Source of the DNA: Balanoglossus misakiensis
Taxonomy: Eukaryota > Hemichordata
DNA length: 64,000 nucleotides
Reading direction: 5' to 3'
Assembly: GCA_040954595.2 (NCBI GenBank)
Contig: CM082576.2
Span: 11,346,001 to 11,410,000, forward strand
Shown: one piece after another, positions 41,601 through 52,298 of the stretch
Layout of the letters: every line of letters starts with the position of its first letter
How positions within the stretch are numbered: the first letter of the stretch is position 1
Notes under the pieces: model-generated
The model's database searches: none
What the model saw: only the letters and a program-made list of their open reading frames with translations
What the model was told of the DNA's origin: nothing
Position numbers and translations under genes: made by a program

Positions 41601-44600
41601 TTATTGCAACAGACCCCAGAACCAGAAGTTTACAATTTTTCGTGTCCGTACCTCCCACCATCCAATACAGTTCCAACCACAGGTGAGCGTTTTTTGAGAA
41701 TTAAAATTTTCACTCGTATTTTCGGTCAAATCTCTGGCCATAAAAATGTTTTTTCCCTCAGAAATATGACATTTCGCTAAAATAATTCACCATTCGTTTT
41801 ATTTCCCCCTTCAGTCCATGAACTGCGTCCCGGAGATGTGACTGTCATTGCAGCTCTGGGCGACTCCCTTACGGTAAGTCGATCGACCTCAAGCGTGGAA
41901 TACATACATATGGCATCTTCATATGGGCAATGTTTTTTTATATTTCGACACTTACATGTAGACTAGCGTAGAGAACGAGAACAAGTGTACTCTCGGCTGT
42001 TGAACTGAAATGCCTCGTCTTAAAATGATCCCAAAGTACTAGTATCAAAATATGCCCTTTATGAGATTCAACGTGAAAGTGATCAGATGGTACGAAGAGG
42101 TGAACAATTGTCCTTGCAACGTTAGATATACTCTTCATTGTCAATGTTACAGGCAGGATATGGCATAACGGCCGACACACTTATTGAGACCAGCATTCAG
42201 GAGAGAGGCCTTTCTTGGAGGTATGTTCACCTACACGTTTGCGTCTGTATGTTTCATTATGTACGATGAAGCATTTTTAAGGGTTTTGTAACTAAAACGG
42301 CATAAAATGTATCATTATATATTGTAAGAGAGAACGAGAGAATGAAGAGAGTGAGGGAGGGCGGGAGAGGGTGAGAGAGACACATGCTTTTAATTTCAAT
42401 ATAGCTCAATTCTATAAACGTCAAATTTCACAAAATTTAAACATCTCTGTATACTGTTTTAGTGTTGGCGGGGACAATTCATTTGCTGAAGGTAGCTTGA
42501 CGTTGACAAGTAAGTTAGCTTATATTTAAATCTAATTTGCAAAAGCAACGTTTGATGACCCCCCCCCCCTAGAGTTGAGCATCCGATGGAAAATCTCGTT
42601 AAAGTCACACCAACTGGTCACCTTAGCCATCTTTTCAACAGTTGCACTGTTCAATCGTTTGTTTTGGTATCGAAGAGTTTATACAACTTAAAATATTTGC
42701 TAGTGTCAGGATTATTGCCTGAAATGGTAACGGTGTTCGGTAGAAAACATAACATACCATTTATAACATTATTTTTATGTGTACGTGCAGACATACTTCG
42801 GAATTACAACCCAGACATTGTTGGATATTCCGTCGACGCCGGATCGCACACGAACTTCAACATCTCCAGGCTGAACGTTGCCGTCGGAGGTGCAAGAGCC
42901 GAGTAGGTCATCATTTTTTGACGTCACAATCTTAACCCTCGCATCGTTACATCAGCTTTCCCAGACCTTGAGAGTACCGTTGATTCTAATCTAGGCACAC
43001 ATAAATATCTTTGTTTCTCGCAGTGACATGCTGACCCAAACCGAAGAGTTGATCCAGCGGATGAAGACCTGGGATAAAGTAGACTACGAGAACGACTGGA
43101 AAGTGGTGACTCTCTTCATCGGGGGTAATGACCTGTGTGCCTACTGCAATGACCCCGACGGCGCCTCTGCCAAGGCGTACAGGGATGAGATCAAGAAGGC
43201 GCTGGACAAAATGCATGCCGAGGTAAATATTCCTTCTGGCCGGAACGTGGCTTATTGTTTACTTTCTCCACATAGCTCTAAGACTGCGACGAATCTTGGT
43301 GTCAGATCGAATACTGTCTGCGAACTCTATAGAGTACACATGCTATGTACAGTGTGTATATTCAGTTCTTCTTTTTCAATTCAAGATGCCGCGGACATTT
43401 GTCAACCTTGTGCAAGTTCTTTTAGTCACCGAAATAAACAAGTTGTCTGGATACTGCGACTTTATCCATCTGTAAGTACGAGTATACAATGTACAATAAA
43501 TCAATAATGTCTGTCTGTCTCTGTGACTGTCAGGTGTAAGTATATGTACATTGTAAACTTGAATCTCAAGGCACACAACGGTAAAGTGACAAATGTATTT
43601 AGTAATGAATCTTTGAGAAGCTTATACGCGTGAACATCAGAGTATTCAAATGCCAAATCAAGATGGAGGTCTAGTTCACTACATAACTGATGTTTGAATT
43701 TGTAGCTTAGCCTGTCGTTGTGCAAAACAGAGATGGGACGAAAACTGGGAAGACGTATTACACTTGGCAGGAGACTATCACGTGAGTATGCTTTCAAAAT
43801 ATCCCCACTCTTGTAAAGCAAAACAAAACTATTTTGTGAATTGTGAAGCAACTATATACAACACATCTTGCTACACCAAGTAAATGCGCAGATGGTCTAT
43901 TAGCTTAAAGGCCCATATTTGTTGACGTGGGCTTCGGCATCAGCTGTGGATATTATGCTTATTTAACCTGGAGAAAAATGACAATCCGGATAATCTTTGC
44001 GTGTTTAAACCCCCTGTCTCCCGGCATATCGATAAATTCACCATATACGCTCAGAGTCTGATATCAACGTGAAAATATTGTTCTATACACAGCGAGCTCT
44101 GGAAGATCTCGTGTTGTACGGTGACTACGATAGTCGGGACGACTTCACGGTGGTCATACAACCCTTCTTTGAAGAAACCTACATTCCTTGGCTCGAGGTA
44201 TATACATCAATTACCGTATTCATTCACACGTCAGGTATACCAGTTCGTCAAAAACACCATACCCGACGTAGGACCTTTCATAAAAGTGTTCTTTCTTCTA
44301 AAGACGTTATTTAGTTCTATACAGGAGATACTCGAAACAGCTGACGATCGAATATCGCTATAACAGCCGACAGAAATTATGCCGCATGGCAATTTTGAAA
44401 GTCTAAGTAATATGTTCATCTCTGAGGTTCAGTGATTAAGATTGATTGTCTATAGTAACTCGAAGAAAACGTCCTGAGTGTTGTTATTTTCTTTTTTTTC
44501 TTTTTTAGGATAAACAACGATGGGATGATAGTCTGTTTGCGCCCGATTGCTTTCACTTCAGTGAGTACGGACATCAAGTAGGAGCCATTAGTCTATGGAA

Positions 44601-47600
44601 TAATATGGTAAGCTTATTGTTCGTTCTCACTTGTATCAGGTCAACATTAATGGCATAAAGAAAATACACAACCATAACTTTTGCACTTTCGAATTAACAG
44701 AAGAATAATGTCCACAGTCTAACTGTTCCTAACATTAGAGAAATCCAACGGCATGTTTCTTCTTTTTCGGTCGTAAGATTGAGCCCGCTGGAGGCAAGCG
44801 TACGGCGTGGTTACCGGAAGATGTTCTTGAGTGTCCGAAAGAGGTAAGTAATGGCGGGAAAAAGACGACGTGTATACAATTTCCCATTTTTCGCATTACG
44901 ATGAACGCTCCAAAATATTTCCAGATTGCTAAATGGAAATCCCCGAGACTCGAAGTTCTGTACGGCAGGCATTGTCGGTGTCGAAGTGTGTGACCTTATT
45001 TATTTTATTGGAATAAAGAAGTGATACAACCCCTCTTAAAATATCAAGCACATGGCCGATCGCCGTCACCTCCAACGTTAAACTCCGGGCACATTTCTTA
45101 TGTTGCAGACCTTCCCTTATTTCTATACTTACAAAAACACGCCTGGATACGAAGCACCAACCCGAGGACCGTCGACCATTTCTCCGCCTCCAACACCAAC
45201 TAATATTGCTACTGTATGTATATTTTCGCTTATTACCAAATAACTTGATATGTTAAACTGTCGCATTTAAAACTCAGACCTGCGTTCTACCGTCAGTGAT
45301 AATGGCCGTGGAGGTCGTATCAAATGCACGCTTTTTGAGACTGGAGGTTACGGTGGCCAAATATATTGGCGTATTGGTACACATGCGTTCAAATGCAAAG
45401 TGCGCATCGAAGAAAATAATTGCAGTGTCTGTTCCTATCTTATGTTCTTGAATCTTTTTTTTCTTTTGGCTTCATTGCTGGTGTTGCCAAAATAGACGGT
45501 GCCACCAACATATCCACCAACATATCCATACAAGTTTGCCTGTGAGATTACTCCACCATCCGACCAAGTTCCAACTTCAGGTATGTTATTGTTGACCCAT
45601 ACTTGCGGAACAAAATTTTCTGTATTTCCATGGATTCAAGATGAAATGCCCGGATGTGCAATGCCGAAATTCTCGAGATGAATTGAAGCTTCGTTCAGAA
45701 CACAGCACCTGGCTATCTGTGTTCTGATTCTCTTTTAAAGAGAATGTTGTCAAGGGGCCATTATGGATCGTCGAGTGTTCTCGCTGTAAGGATTATCAAG
45801 AATAGCCAGAGTCCTCCCACAGAAAAAAACACTAGGTTATTAACACAGAGACACTTTCTTTGTTGATTTTAGTTCACAGACTTCGTCCTGCAGATATAAA
45901 TGTGATCGCTGCCCTGGGAGATTCCATCACGGTAAGCAGATTATTGGCGTGCTCTGTGTTTGAAATCAATATAAACGAAGAAGACCTGACTATTGCGTGT
46001 ATAGAAATCTTAAAACTTGCAGGATTTTCATCCAACAACGAATTTTGGCAAAGTGTTCACCCGGTTTCCAATTCCTCTAAACGCAAAAATTATATCATTG
46101 TGTTTTTTTTTACTTACAGGCCGCCAATGGAGCAGGGGCCGACAATATTTTACAAGTTGCCATTCAGTATCGAGGCATGTCATGGAGGTGAGTGGCAATG
46201 ACAGAGATGACTGACTTTCATACAATCACGCATCTCGCATATATAAACATCACTGCTGCAAAGTGTCGTCCTGTAAATTTGGGTCTTACTAGAATTGCAA
46301 TAATTGCGCCTTTGTATATGTCTTAATCTTCCGACTGACTGTGTTAATCTGTTTACCTTTCCCACACACTGTAGTGCATTACATTTTTCTTCGTTTCCAG
46401 TATCGGTGGAGACAGTTCTTTGGAAGCAGGTGTATTGACTTTATCAAGTGAGTGAATATGTTTTTCCCCTTTGGTACACAATTTCGTATTTAAGTGTTAA
46501 GCCAACTATTACAAAATCTGGATAATTTTCAATTGTTCTCCTCAGATATACTGCGCATGTATAACCCCAACTTGAAAGGATATTCGATAGAAACGGGTCG
46601 CGATTCAGAAATCGAGAAGTCAAGATTAAATGTAGCAGTGCCTGGAGCAAGGGCGAGGTTAGTTGTTTCCCGGTGATTTCCTTACAATAGACCATTTTCC
46701 GCACTGTACGGGACCCTGCGAGATCTCGCGTGACCCAGGGCAAACAACACACGATTCATCGTGTTAAACTACACAGACGGTAGAATTTTTGTTTAATTCT
46801 GAACCTATTCTAATTACATCCAAAGCTTGACCTGTATTTCTTGGCTGGAAACCCGTTGCTACGGTAATTAACAAAGTCTCGCGAGATCTTGACTGAGAAA
46901 CACACATCTGACTACTAGTATATACAGCACAGAACATGAGTAACCTTCGAAATAACTTGTTATTGTGAATTTTGATAAATCGCAACACTTGCGCTGTTGG
47001 TCCCCGTTTGTTCTACCAGGCACATGCTTGAACAGACGCAAGAGTTAATAACCCGGATGAAGGACTGGGAGGAAGTGGACTACGACAACGACTGGAAAGT
47101 TGTCACGATATTCATCGGCGGCAATGATTTGTGCGCATGTTCCAATTATAGCGCTGAAGAATACACTTTGGAGATAGTAAAGGCGTTAGATCTTATGCAT
47201 GCACAGGTGTGTACCCTGGGGAAACATCTGAAGCATTGAGAAAAATATATCAGGATGTGCAGCAACCTGAAATTTGCAGGAATAGGTTCTTTATTGCCTT
47301 AGGTTTTTAGATCGTCAGCATGGTATTCCCTGCAATATTTGCTTATACTTAGTATTTGAAGCTAGTACACCATTGTTTTCTTTGAACCGCAAGATTCCTT
47401 CACACTTAACAACTATTTTATTTCCCTAGATGAAATTTTCTCTCCTTCGTTCTACAGATGCCCAGGACCTTTGTTAATCTTGCGCAAGTGGTGTTGGTAA
47501 CAGAGATCAACAAACTCGACGGTTATTGCGACGCGATGCATTTGTAAGTTAAATTGTACATGATTTTGGGCTGACTCGTGTCGTTCATAAGAATACATTT

Positions 47601-49212
47601 TTCCAGCTATACATTTTTAACCCATTCTGTTTCCCGCCACATTTCTACAGGGCTTACTGTCCATGCGCCAAGGAAAGATTCAACGACAATTGGGAAGATG
47701 TAACCGACTTGTCTCGAGAATATCACGTAAGTTCATTAATAATTGTGCGAGAATGCCTATTTACCTAGTCTTTATATTTCTTGTGTGAGTGATTTTGCTT
47801 GGTCCATAACCATTTCTCTTTGATAATTTGCAGCGTGCCCTGGACGACCTTGTAGCAAGCGGTAAATACGACACCAGAGACGATTTCACCGTCGTTCTGC
47901 AACCATTCTTCCAAGAAACCCAGGTTCCTCCAAGTGAAGTGAGTATTCCTTTTTCATCGATCTGCAAATTTACTTCGTCGCCTTAAAATTTCAGCAAACC
48001 AAACCAGTATTGGCATGATTTCTTTGGCGTTACTTTCAAATTGGCACAAAGTGCCTATGAATTTGGCGACTTGCAAGTTTAATTTTTCCATCGTTTTGTG
48101 TAATGGTAAGACGGAAATCTCTATCTACCGCTTCTGCGAGGTTATCACTATATTTTTCATTCCTTGGCTGTCATATTTAGTTTCTGCATATTGTAAATCG
48201 TTTGCCACATTTTCTAGCAAGTGTGACTATGTTCTGTTGAGCGTTTCGTAGCAACAGAGTTTTGTTAACTTTTCATCACAGGACGGCGACGGCTGGGACG
48301 ACTCGATGTTTTCGCCGGACTGCTTTCATTTCAGCGAATACGGACATCAACTGTGCGCATTGAGTCTGTGGAACAACATGGTGAGAAAAACCCATCAACA
48401 GCATTAATATCAGAAAAAGGGTTTAGAAAGCTCACGTTCTGTAGACCATACGATATCATCGGTAGTATACGGCTTATGCTTGGAGTGTATTCATTAAACA
48501 CACGATAAAAGTAGTCACGGTAAAATGCTCGTATTTATCAAGATGATGTTTTGCGCTGTGATCATATCTATTCAAAATTATATTACAATGTACTTTCGTT
48601 CGCTTTGACACAGATTGAACCAGTGGGTGAAAAGCGCACAGGCTGGCATCCCAACGACACCCTTGAATGTCCTCCAGAGGTGAGTGTCAGGCGAGTTCTT
48701 TTCTAAACGCCAATATCGCCAGAAGTATGCATGGACGTAAATCACTCATTTTCAACAAGGCAGTGAGTGAGCACTGGATTCATCATACGTTGATGTTTCA
48801 TGGCAATCGAGGAGGAATTAAGGAAGCCATTTCACAGAAAGTGGTCTGAATGAAGCTAAACTTAATCATCACTCTGATTGAGGCCTCATGCGGGCTTTCG
48901 TAAATCTGTACTAAACGCTCATCTTTTTTTCAACTGTCACAGGGCTTTGAGTTCTTGTACACGAACTTAAACTCGCCGAGGTACACGCCAACTACCGCAT
49001 CGCAGACGACGCACAGATGGACAACGACTACAGTACTGCCTACGGTGAGGGAGGAGCCAATCGGCGCGCAGCCCGTGTGTGACGACTACACCGCCGCCTT
49101 CATCACATCGTTCGTTGTGAGCACCCTTCTCCTGATTGCCTGCCTTTGTTGCATCATCTACCTCATCCGCCAGGTTTCGCGGTTATTAAGGAAGTCCAAC
49201 AGTATATTCTAA
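34692..49212 (+). CDS. PLB1: Gene 4: three-domain phospholipase B1-like membrane protein
   Basis: Thirty-eight exons sum to 3687 nt (1228 aa). Exon 1 (34692-34785) encodes [20 protein letters not shown], a signal peptide very like that of gene 3. Exon 2 (35282-35487) starts [14 protein letters not shown] and ends in a Pro-rich [11 protein letters not shown] spacer. Exon 3 is 36704-36773. Three complete SGNH domains follow, with nucleophile serines 141, 486 and 855 and Asp/His pairs 378/381, 732/735 and 1097/1100. The last exon (48943-49212) has a Thr-rich stalk, a helix at about 1190-1213 and a tail ending SNSIF. Same role as gene 3: a type I cell-surface phospholipase B. By motif and exon length its domains match gene 3 domains 1, 2/3 and 4 in order, so the two genes differ by one internal domain. 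Likely 3' end at the AATAAA pair near 49890. Confidence 0.9.
35488..36703. other. Intron 2 of gene 4
   Basis: A 1.2-kb intron with GTAAGT donor and a T-rich TTCTAG acceptor. It contains the (AAAAC)n repeat near 35584; nothing else gene-like was seen. Confidence 0.6.
35584..35627. repeat. (AAAAC)n microsatellite
   Basis: About eight AAAAC units in intron 2 of gene 4, about 100 bp after the exon 2 donor. Confidence 0.95.
36774..37912. other. Intron 3 of gene 4
   Basis: A 1.1-kb intron in the same place as the satellite-bearing intron 3 of gene 3. It contains no copy of the 87-bp monomer and no gene-like ORF. Confidence 0.6.
37913..41682 (+). CDS. PLB1: Gene 4, esterase domain 1 and linker (exons 4-15)
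   Basis: Exons 37913-37971 (IAATGDSIS), 38250-38317 ([19 protein letters not shown]), 38618-38664 ([11 protein letters not shown]), 38929-39040, 39236-39422 ([16 protein letters not shown]), 39631-39719 ([11 protein letters not shown]), 39927-40002 ([10 protein letters not shown]), 40152-40256 ([20 protein letters not shown]), 40489-40569 ([13 protein letters not shown]), 40886-40945 ([11 protein letters not shown]), 41194-41274, 41613-41682. Ser141, Asp378 and His381 are kept. Two small departures from the other domains: ATGDS in place of ALGDS, and HLS after the catalytic His in place of HFS. The 81-nt PDCFH exon and the 60-nt EPxG exon match domain 1 of gene 3. Confidence 0.9.
38527..38602. 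repeat. (CT)n/(CTGT)n pyrimidine simple repeat at a splice acceptor
   Basis: About 75 bp of CT and CTGT units end some 15 bp before the acceptor of the SIGGD exon (38618) of gene 4 domain 1, acting in effect as an extra-long polypyrimidine tract. Confidence 0.9.
40311..40382. repeat. (GTG)n(GAT)n(GAG)n trinucleotide array
   Basis: GTG, GAT and GGA units about 55 bp after the donor of exon 11 of gene 4 domain 1, the same intron and nearly the same unit order as the array in gene 3 domain 1. Confidence 0.92.
41542..41607. repeat. 33-bp perfect tandem duplication at an intron end
   Basis: Two perfect adjacent copies of a 33-bp unit starting TGTTACACAAACCAAG; the second ends immediately before the AACAG acceptor of the linker exon at 41613. 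Confidence 0.95.
41815..45580 (+). CDS. PLB1: Gene 4, esterase domain 2 and linker (exons 16-27)
   Basis: Exons 41815-41873 (IAALGDSLT), 42153-42220 ([15 protein letters not shown]), 42463-42509 ([11 protein letters not shown]), 42791-42902, 43024-43222 ([12 protein letters not shown]), 43386-43471 ([19 protein letters not shown]), 43706-43781 ([10 protein letters not shown]), 44093-44197 ([20 protein letters not shown]), 44509-44607 ([13 protein letters not shown]), 44778-44843 ([11 protein letters not shown]), 45109-45213, 45496-45580 (a TYPPTYPY linker). Ser486, Asp732 and His735 are kept. It shares the 199-nt GGND exon and the YGDYD motif with gene 3 domains 2 and 3, but retains both cysteines that those have lost, so it looks like the less derived form. 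Confidence 0.9.
45873..49212 (+). CDS. PLB1: Gene 4, esterase domain 3, stalk and membrane anchor (exons 28-38)
   Basis: Exons 45873-45931 (IAALGDSIT), 46120-46187 ([19 protein letters not shown]), 46401-46447 ([11 protein letters not shown]), 46546-46657, 47020-47206 ([16 protein letters not shown]), 47458-47543, 47651-47726 ([10 protein letters not shown]), 47834-47938 ([19 protein letters not shown]), 48282-48380 ([13 protein letters not shown]), 48614-48679 ([11 protein letters not shown]), 48943-49212. Ser855, Asp1097 and His1100 are kept. The helix ([20 protein letters not shown]) is followed by a basic tail ending S-I-F, again a class I PDZ-ligand pattern as in gene 3. Confidence 0.9.
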
Positions 49213-49885
49213 TGTCGTCTGCCGACTACTCCATGCGCCATTTTGCCCATCCCCAGACACGTTTTTATTCTTTGCCCGTGGCCTGATCTAGCGGCGAAGC
49301 ATCGCCATGCATGGCACACACAATGCCTTGAAAAAGACTTGATTATTAACACATGGGACTAGTATACCTTAAGGTATTCGTCTCAGTTAACACGATAATA
49401 GCCCAGTGCCAGCCTACGATAATATTCACGACACACACACACAAATGACGCGAGAGGGCTGTCTTCTGACCAGACAGGACACAAGAGGCTTCCAAAAGAT
49501 TTCGACAGGGATAACATTTAGCCTATTTTGATGACACTCATTTATACCAGCTATCTGCCTTATTTTCACGTGACAGGTTTGTTGAGATAAGCAGATTCCT
49601 TTAATAGCATCAATTCTTTGTCTTTTTGACACATTCCTATCTCGTGAGATCAAAGACTGATTGGATGCTGTCCAACAGAACCTGCGTTGTTCGTGGTCTG
49701 TCCGGATGGGGTGACATTACGACGGCCTTGGCAATATTTAAAATCCCTGAGCGACGACCAGAGTCCCATCATGTGATTCTGAACCTTCAAGAGGTGGTGC
49801 GATCTCGAAAGCCTTCAATACAATTGGGATTGACCATTAGCGACTTCAGTTTTTTTGTATAACTGTAGATGTCTCATGTATACTA

Positions 49886-49895
49886 AATAAATAAA
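49886..49895 (+). terminator. Overlapping poly(A) signals of gene 4
   Basis: Two overlapping AATAAA hexamers (AATAAATAAA) 674 bp after the gene 4 stop. A long but plausible 3' UTR; no nearer canonical hexamer was found. Confidence 0.45.
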
Positions 49896-51086
49896 GTGCC
49901 CTAGTTATGTAAATCAGTGTCTATCTTGCATCCGTATCACACTAAAGGGATTTCTACCACAACTTCCAAACATTTTTGATTCTCTGGCGAGAGCATGCTA
50001 AAATAACAGCTAAAGTAACACGTGCCTTCAAAGTGAAAATTTAAAGTTCATGCACAAATGGGTTACTCTGACTGAGACGGGGCGGATTGACAACAAGCCT
50101 TTATAACTCGTAGCTGTGATCGACCGCAAACATATTGCAAAGTAATCAAAAATGACTAAGCATCTACAAGATGCATCAAGTAAGAATACGATTTATTAGA
50201 ACGATATTTTACATCACACGACGATGACATGGCGTACCCTCTCAATCATACCTCCAAGACAAGCAATGCATACACATGTCATACCCTGCCAATGTGAAAG
50301 ATGGAGCCTAAAACAACGATGTGGCATGAATGACACATAAACTAGACAGATGGGGTCAACGTTATTTCCACATAGTTTTACATAAAGGAGATAATCCAGA
50401 AACAATTTCAACACATAACGCATTGTCACCATGTTACATGTAGAAGACAATCCCTATATTTTCTTGAAAAAAACGTCACTCTCTGACAAGCTTATTCCAC
50501 ATCGCATACGTTCTGAGATGAGGGTTTGAATTTGTTATCCTTTTTCTGTCTCTACATTTTGAAAATCGGGGAACTAACGTATACGCTCGATTTGATTGGA
50601 GAATTACGACTGCGTGGACACCTGTCTTTTGAATTCCAATGTTCTTGTAACGATATTGATTTTCCGTTTAAAATAGTCAGCTGATTTTAATTGTGTTTGT
50701 CTGAGATACGTGTTTTGCAGATAGCCACAGAAGTCCCCGGTTAATGAGAATACCCTTGATCACCAGTAATCCAAACAAACGCGCACAGATCACTGCCCGT
50801 GTATCAGATGGGTATGTTACTAGGACACGGCTGAGTGCGATCTGTTCAAATATAGCCCGACCTTTATATTCTTTACAAATAAACCCTTTTTAAACAAAAT
50901 TGTCTGAAATCTCAGGCTAATGGCCCTATCAAGGACTGGCTGCAAAGTTGTCGCGCTCCTCATATTCAAGAACGTCAAAAGAATATAAAACGAGGCTGAG
51001 ATTTTCATACTTCTGGAAACGCCATGCTGCATTTTTAAAGCAAAGACCCAGGGAGTTAAAAAAAAACTACCAAAAATAATATGTAT

Positions 51087-51158
51087 TAGCAGAGCATGGT
51101 TTCGATCCATGGACCTCTGGGTTATGGGCCCAGCACGCTTCCGCTGCGCCACTCTGCT
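51087..51158 (-). tRNA. Initiator tRNA-Met (CAT)
   Basis: On the minus strand these 72 nt fold as a eukaryotic initiator tRNA. The acceptor stem is AGCAGAG with CTCTGCT, starting at A1 (the A1-U72 pair typical of initiators) with discriminator A. The D arm is TGGCGCAGCGGAAG. The anticodon stem has three G:C pairs (GGG/CCC) around loop CCCATAA, anticodon CAT. The T loop is ATCGAAA, without TTC, as in eukaryotic initiators. There is no intron. The A-box (TGGCGCAGCGG) and B-box (GGATCGAAACC) promoters are internal. A run of five T on the minus strand (51072-51076) about ten bases past the 3' end suits Pol III termination. The outer T-stem pair is C-G rather than the vertebrate G-C; both sides changed, so pairing is kept. 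Confidence 0.96.
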
Positions 51159-52298
51159 ACGTTTGAGAGATGTGTGTCGACGCTGTTAATGTATGGACAA
51201 ATTTAATCATGGTAGACAAAAAATGTGACGCTATCGATCTCGGACTCATCGGAAGAAAGGAGAGCAGTGAAGCATATAAAGCATGATAAGAAAATGATTC
51301 CATATGCTGTCCTCAAATGGACTGTAAATGTCTCCCTCTACCGACAGCTAGGCACGTGACCTTTGTTCTCTTACTTCGGCAGTTAAAGCCGGGCATGAAC
51401 ACCGAGACATAGAGTGACACCCCATGACCATATGTATCCGACATCCTATATCTTCTTGGGTAATTATCAAGAAATTATCGCCCCTTGTAGACTTTATAAA
51501 TGAGGGGGTGGGGGAGTATTTTCCACATATTTCTCAAAAAGGGTCTTCTTTGTTGGAAAGGTCTGAAAAGGGGGCGTCTGGAAACCTCGGCTTTTGGAAC
51601 GAGCATGGATACGTACCTCCCCTGACATAGGCATTAGCCACCCCAGGGACAACCCCTTGCGTTTCCCAACCGTGTGTTCAGTGACCGTGGTCAAACTTAA
51701 CAAAAAGCTGTTTGTAATGGCCGAAATGACCCTATGAGGTTAGGTTTTTATAGTTTGATCTTTTCAATCATTGACCAGATGGACTAGAAGTGGCAATCCA
51801 CAACAATTTAAAGATGCGTCATTGATTTATTGAACACGGTGTAAACCAATAAGGCAGCTTTCAGTTATTTTAAAGGGCGGGTGGGATTATGTGATGGACA
51901 CACGGACAATCGCAGTTCATAAACTTGACAAACGCTGACATTCATATTTTTTTGTTTTTCCTGGCCAAAATATTACTTTCGCTTAATTTCCAGAAAATCC
52001 ACCCTGCACTTTTCGTATTATTCAGTCATCGTTACGATTCAAAAAGCCAGTAACTATGACAATCTCTTTCAAAGTTGACACAAGAACTAAGCGAGTGGAT
52101 AATTCGTTTTGTCAATTCCAGCCCCCCCCCCCCCAGCAGGAGATGGCAACTCCCTTAGGAACGACATCACTTGTGTGAAAAATTCTGACGTCACACGACT
52201 GAGCAGGTCGACCATTCCCATTGTCGATCGTCAGCGTATGGACTGAACGCAAGGGCGTTAGAGTTCTTAGAAGGGAAAAAACAATCAACCTTTCAGCG

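Larger units (their letters stand above)
49213..52298. other. Intergenic region, genes 4 to 5
   Basis: About 3.1 kb with the gene 4 3' UTR at the left, a minus-strand initiator tRNA gene in the middle and a 13-C run at 52122-52134, about 165 bp before the gene 5 start. I see no protein gene; the ORFs are short and motif-free. Confidence 0.5.
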
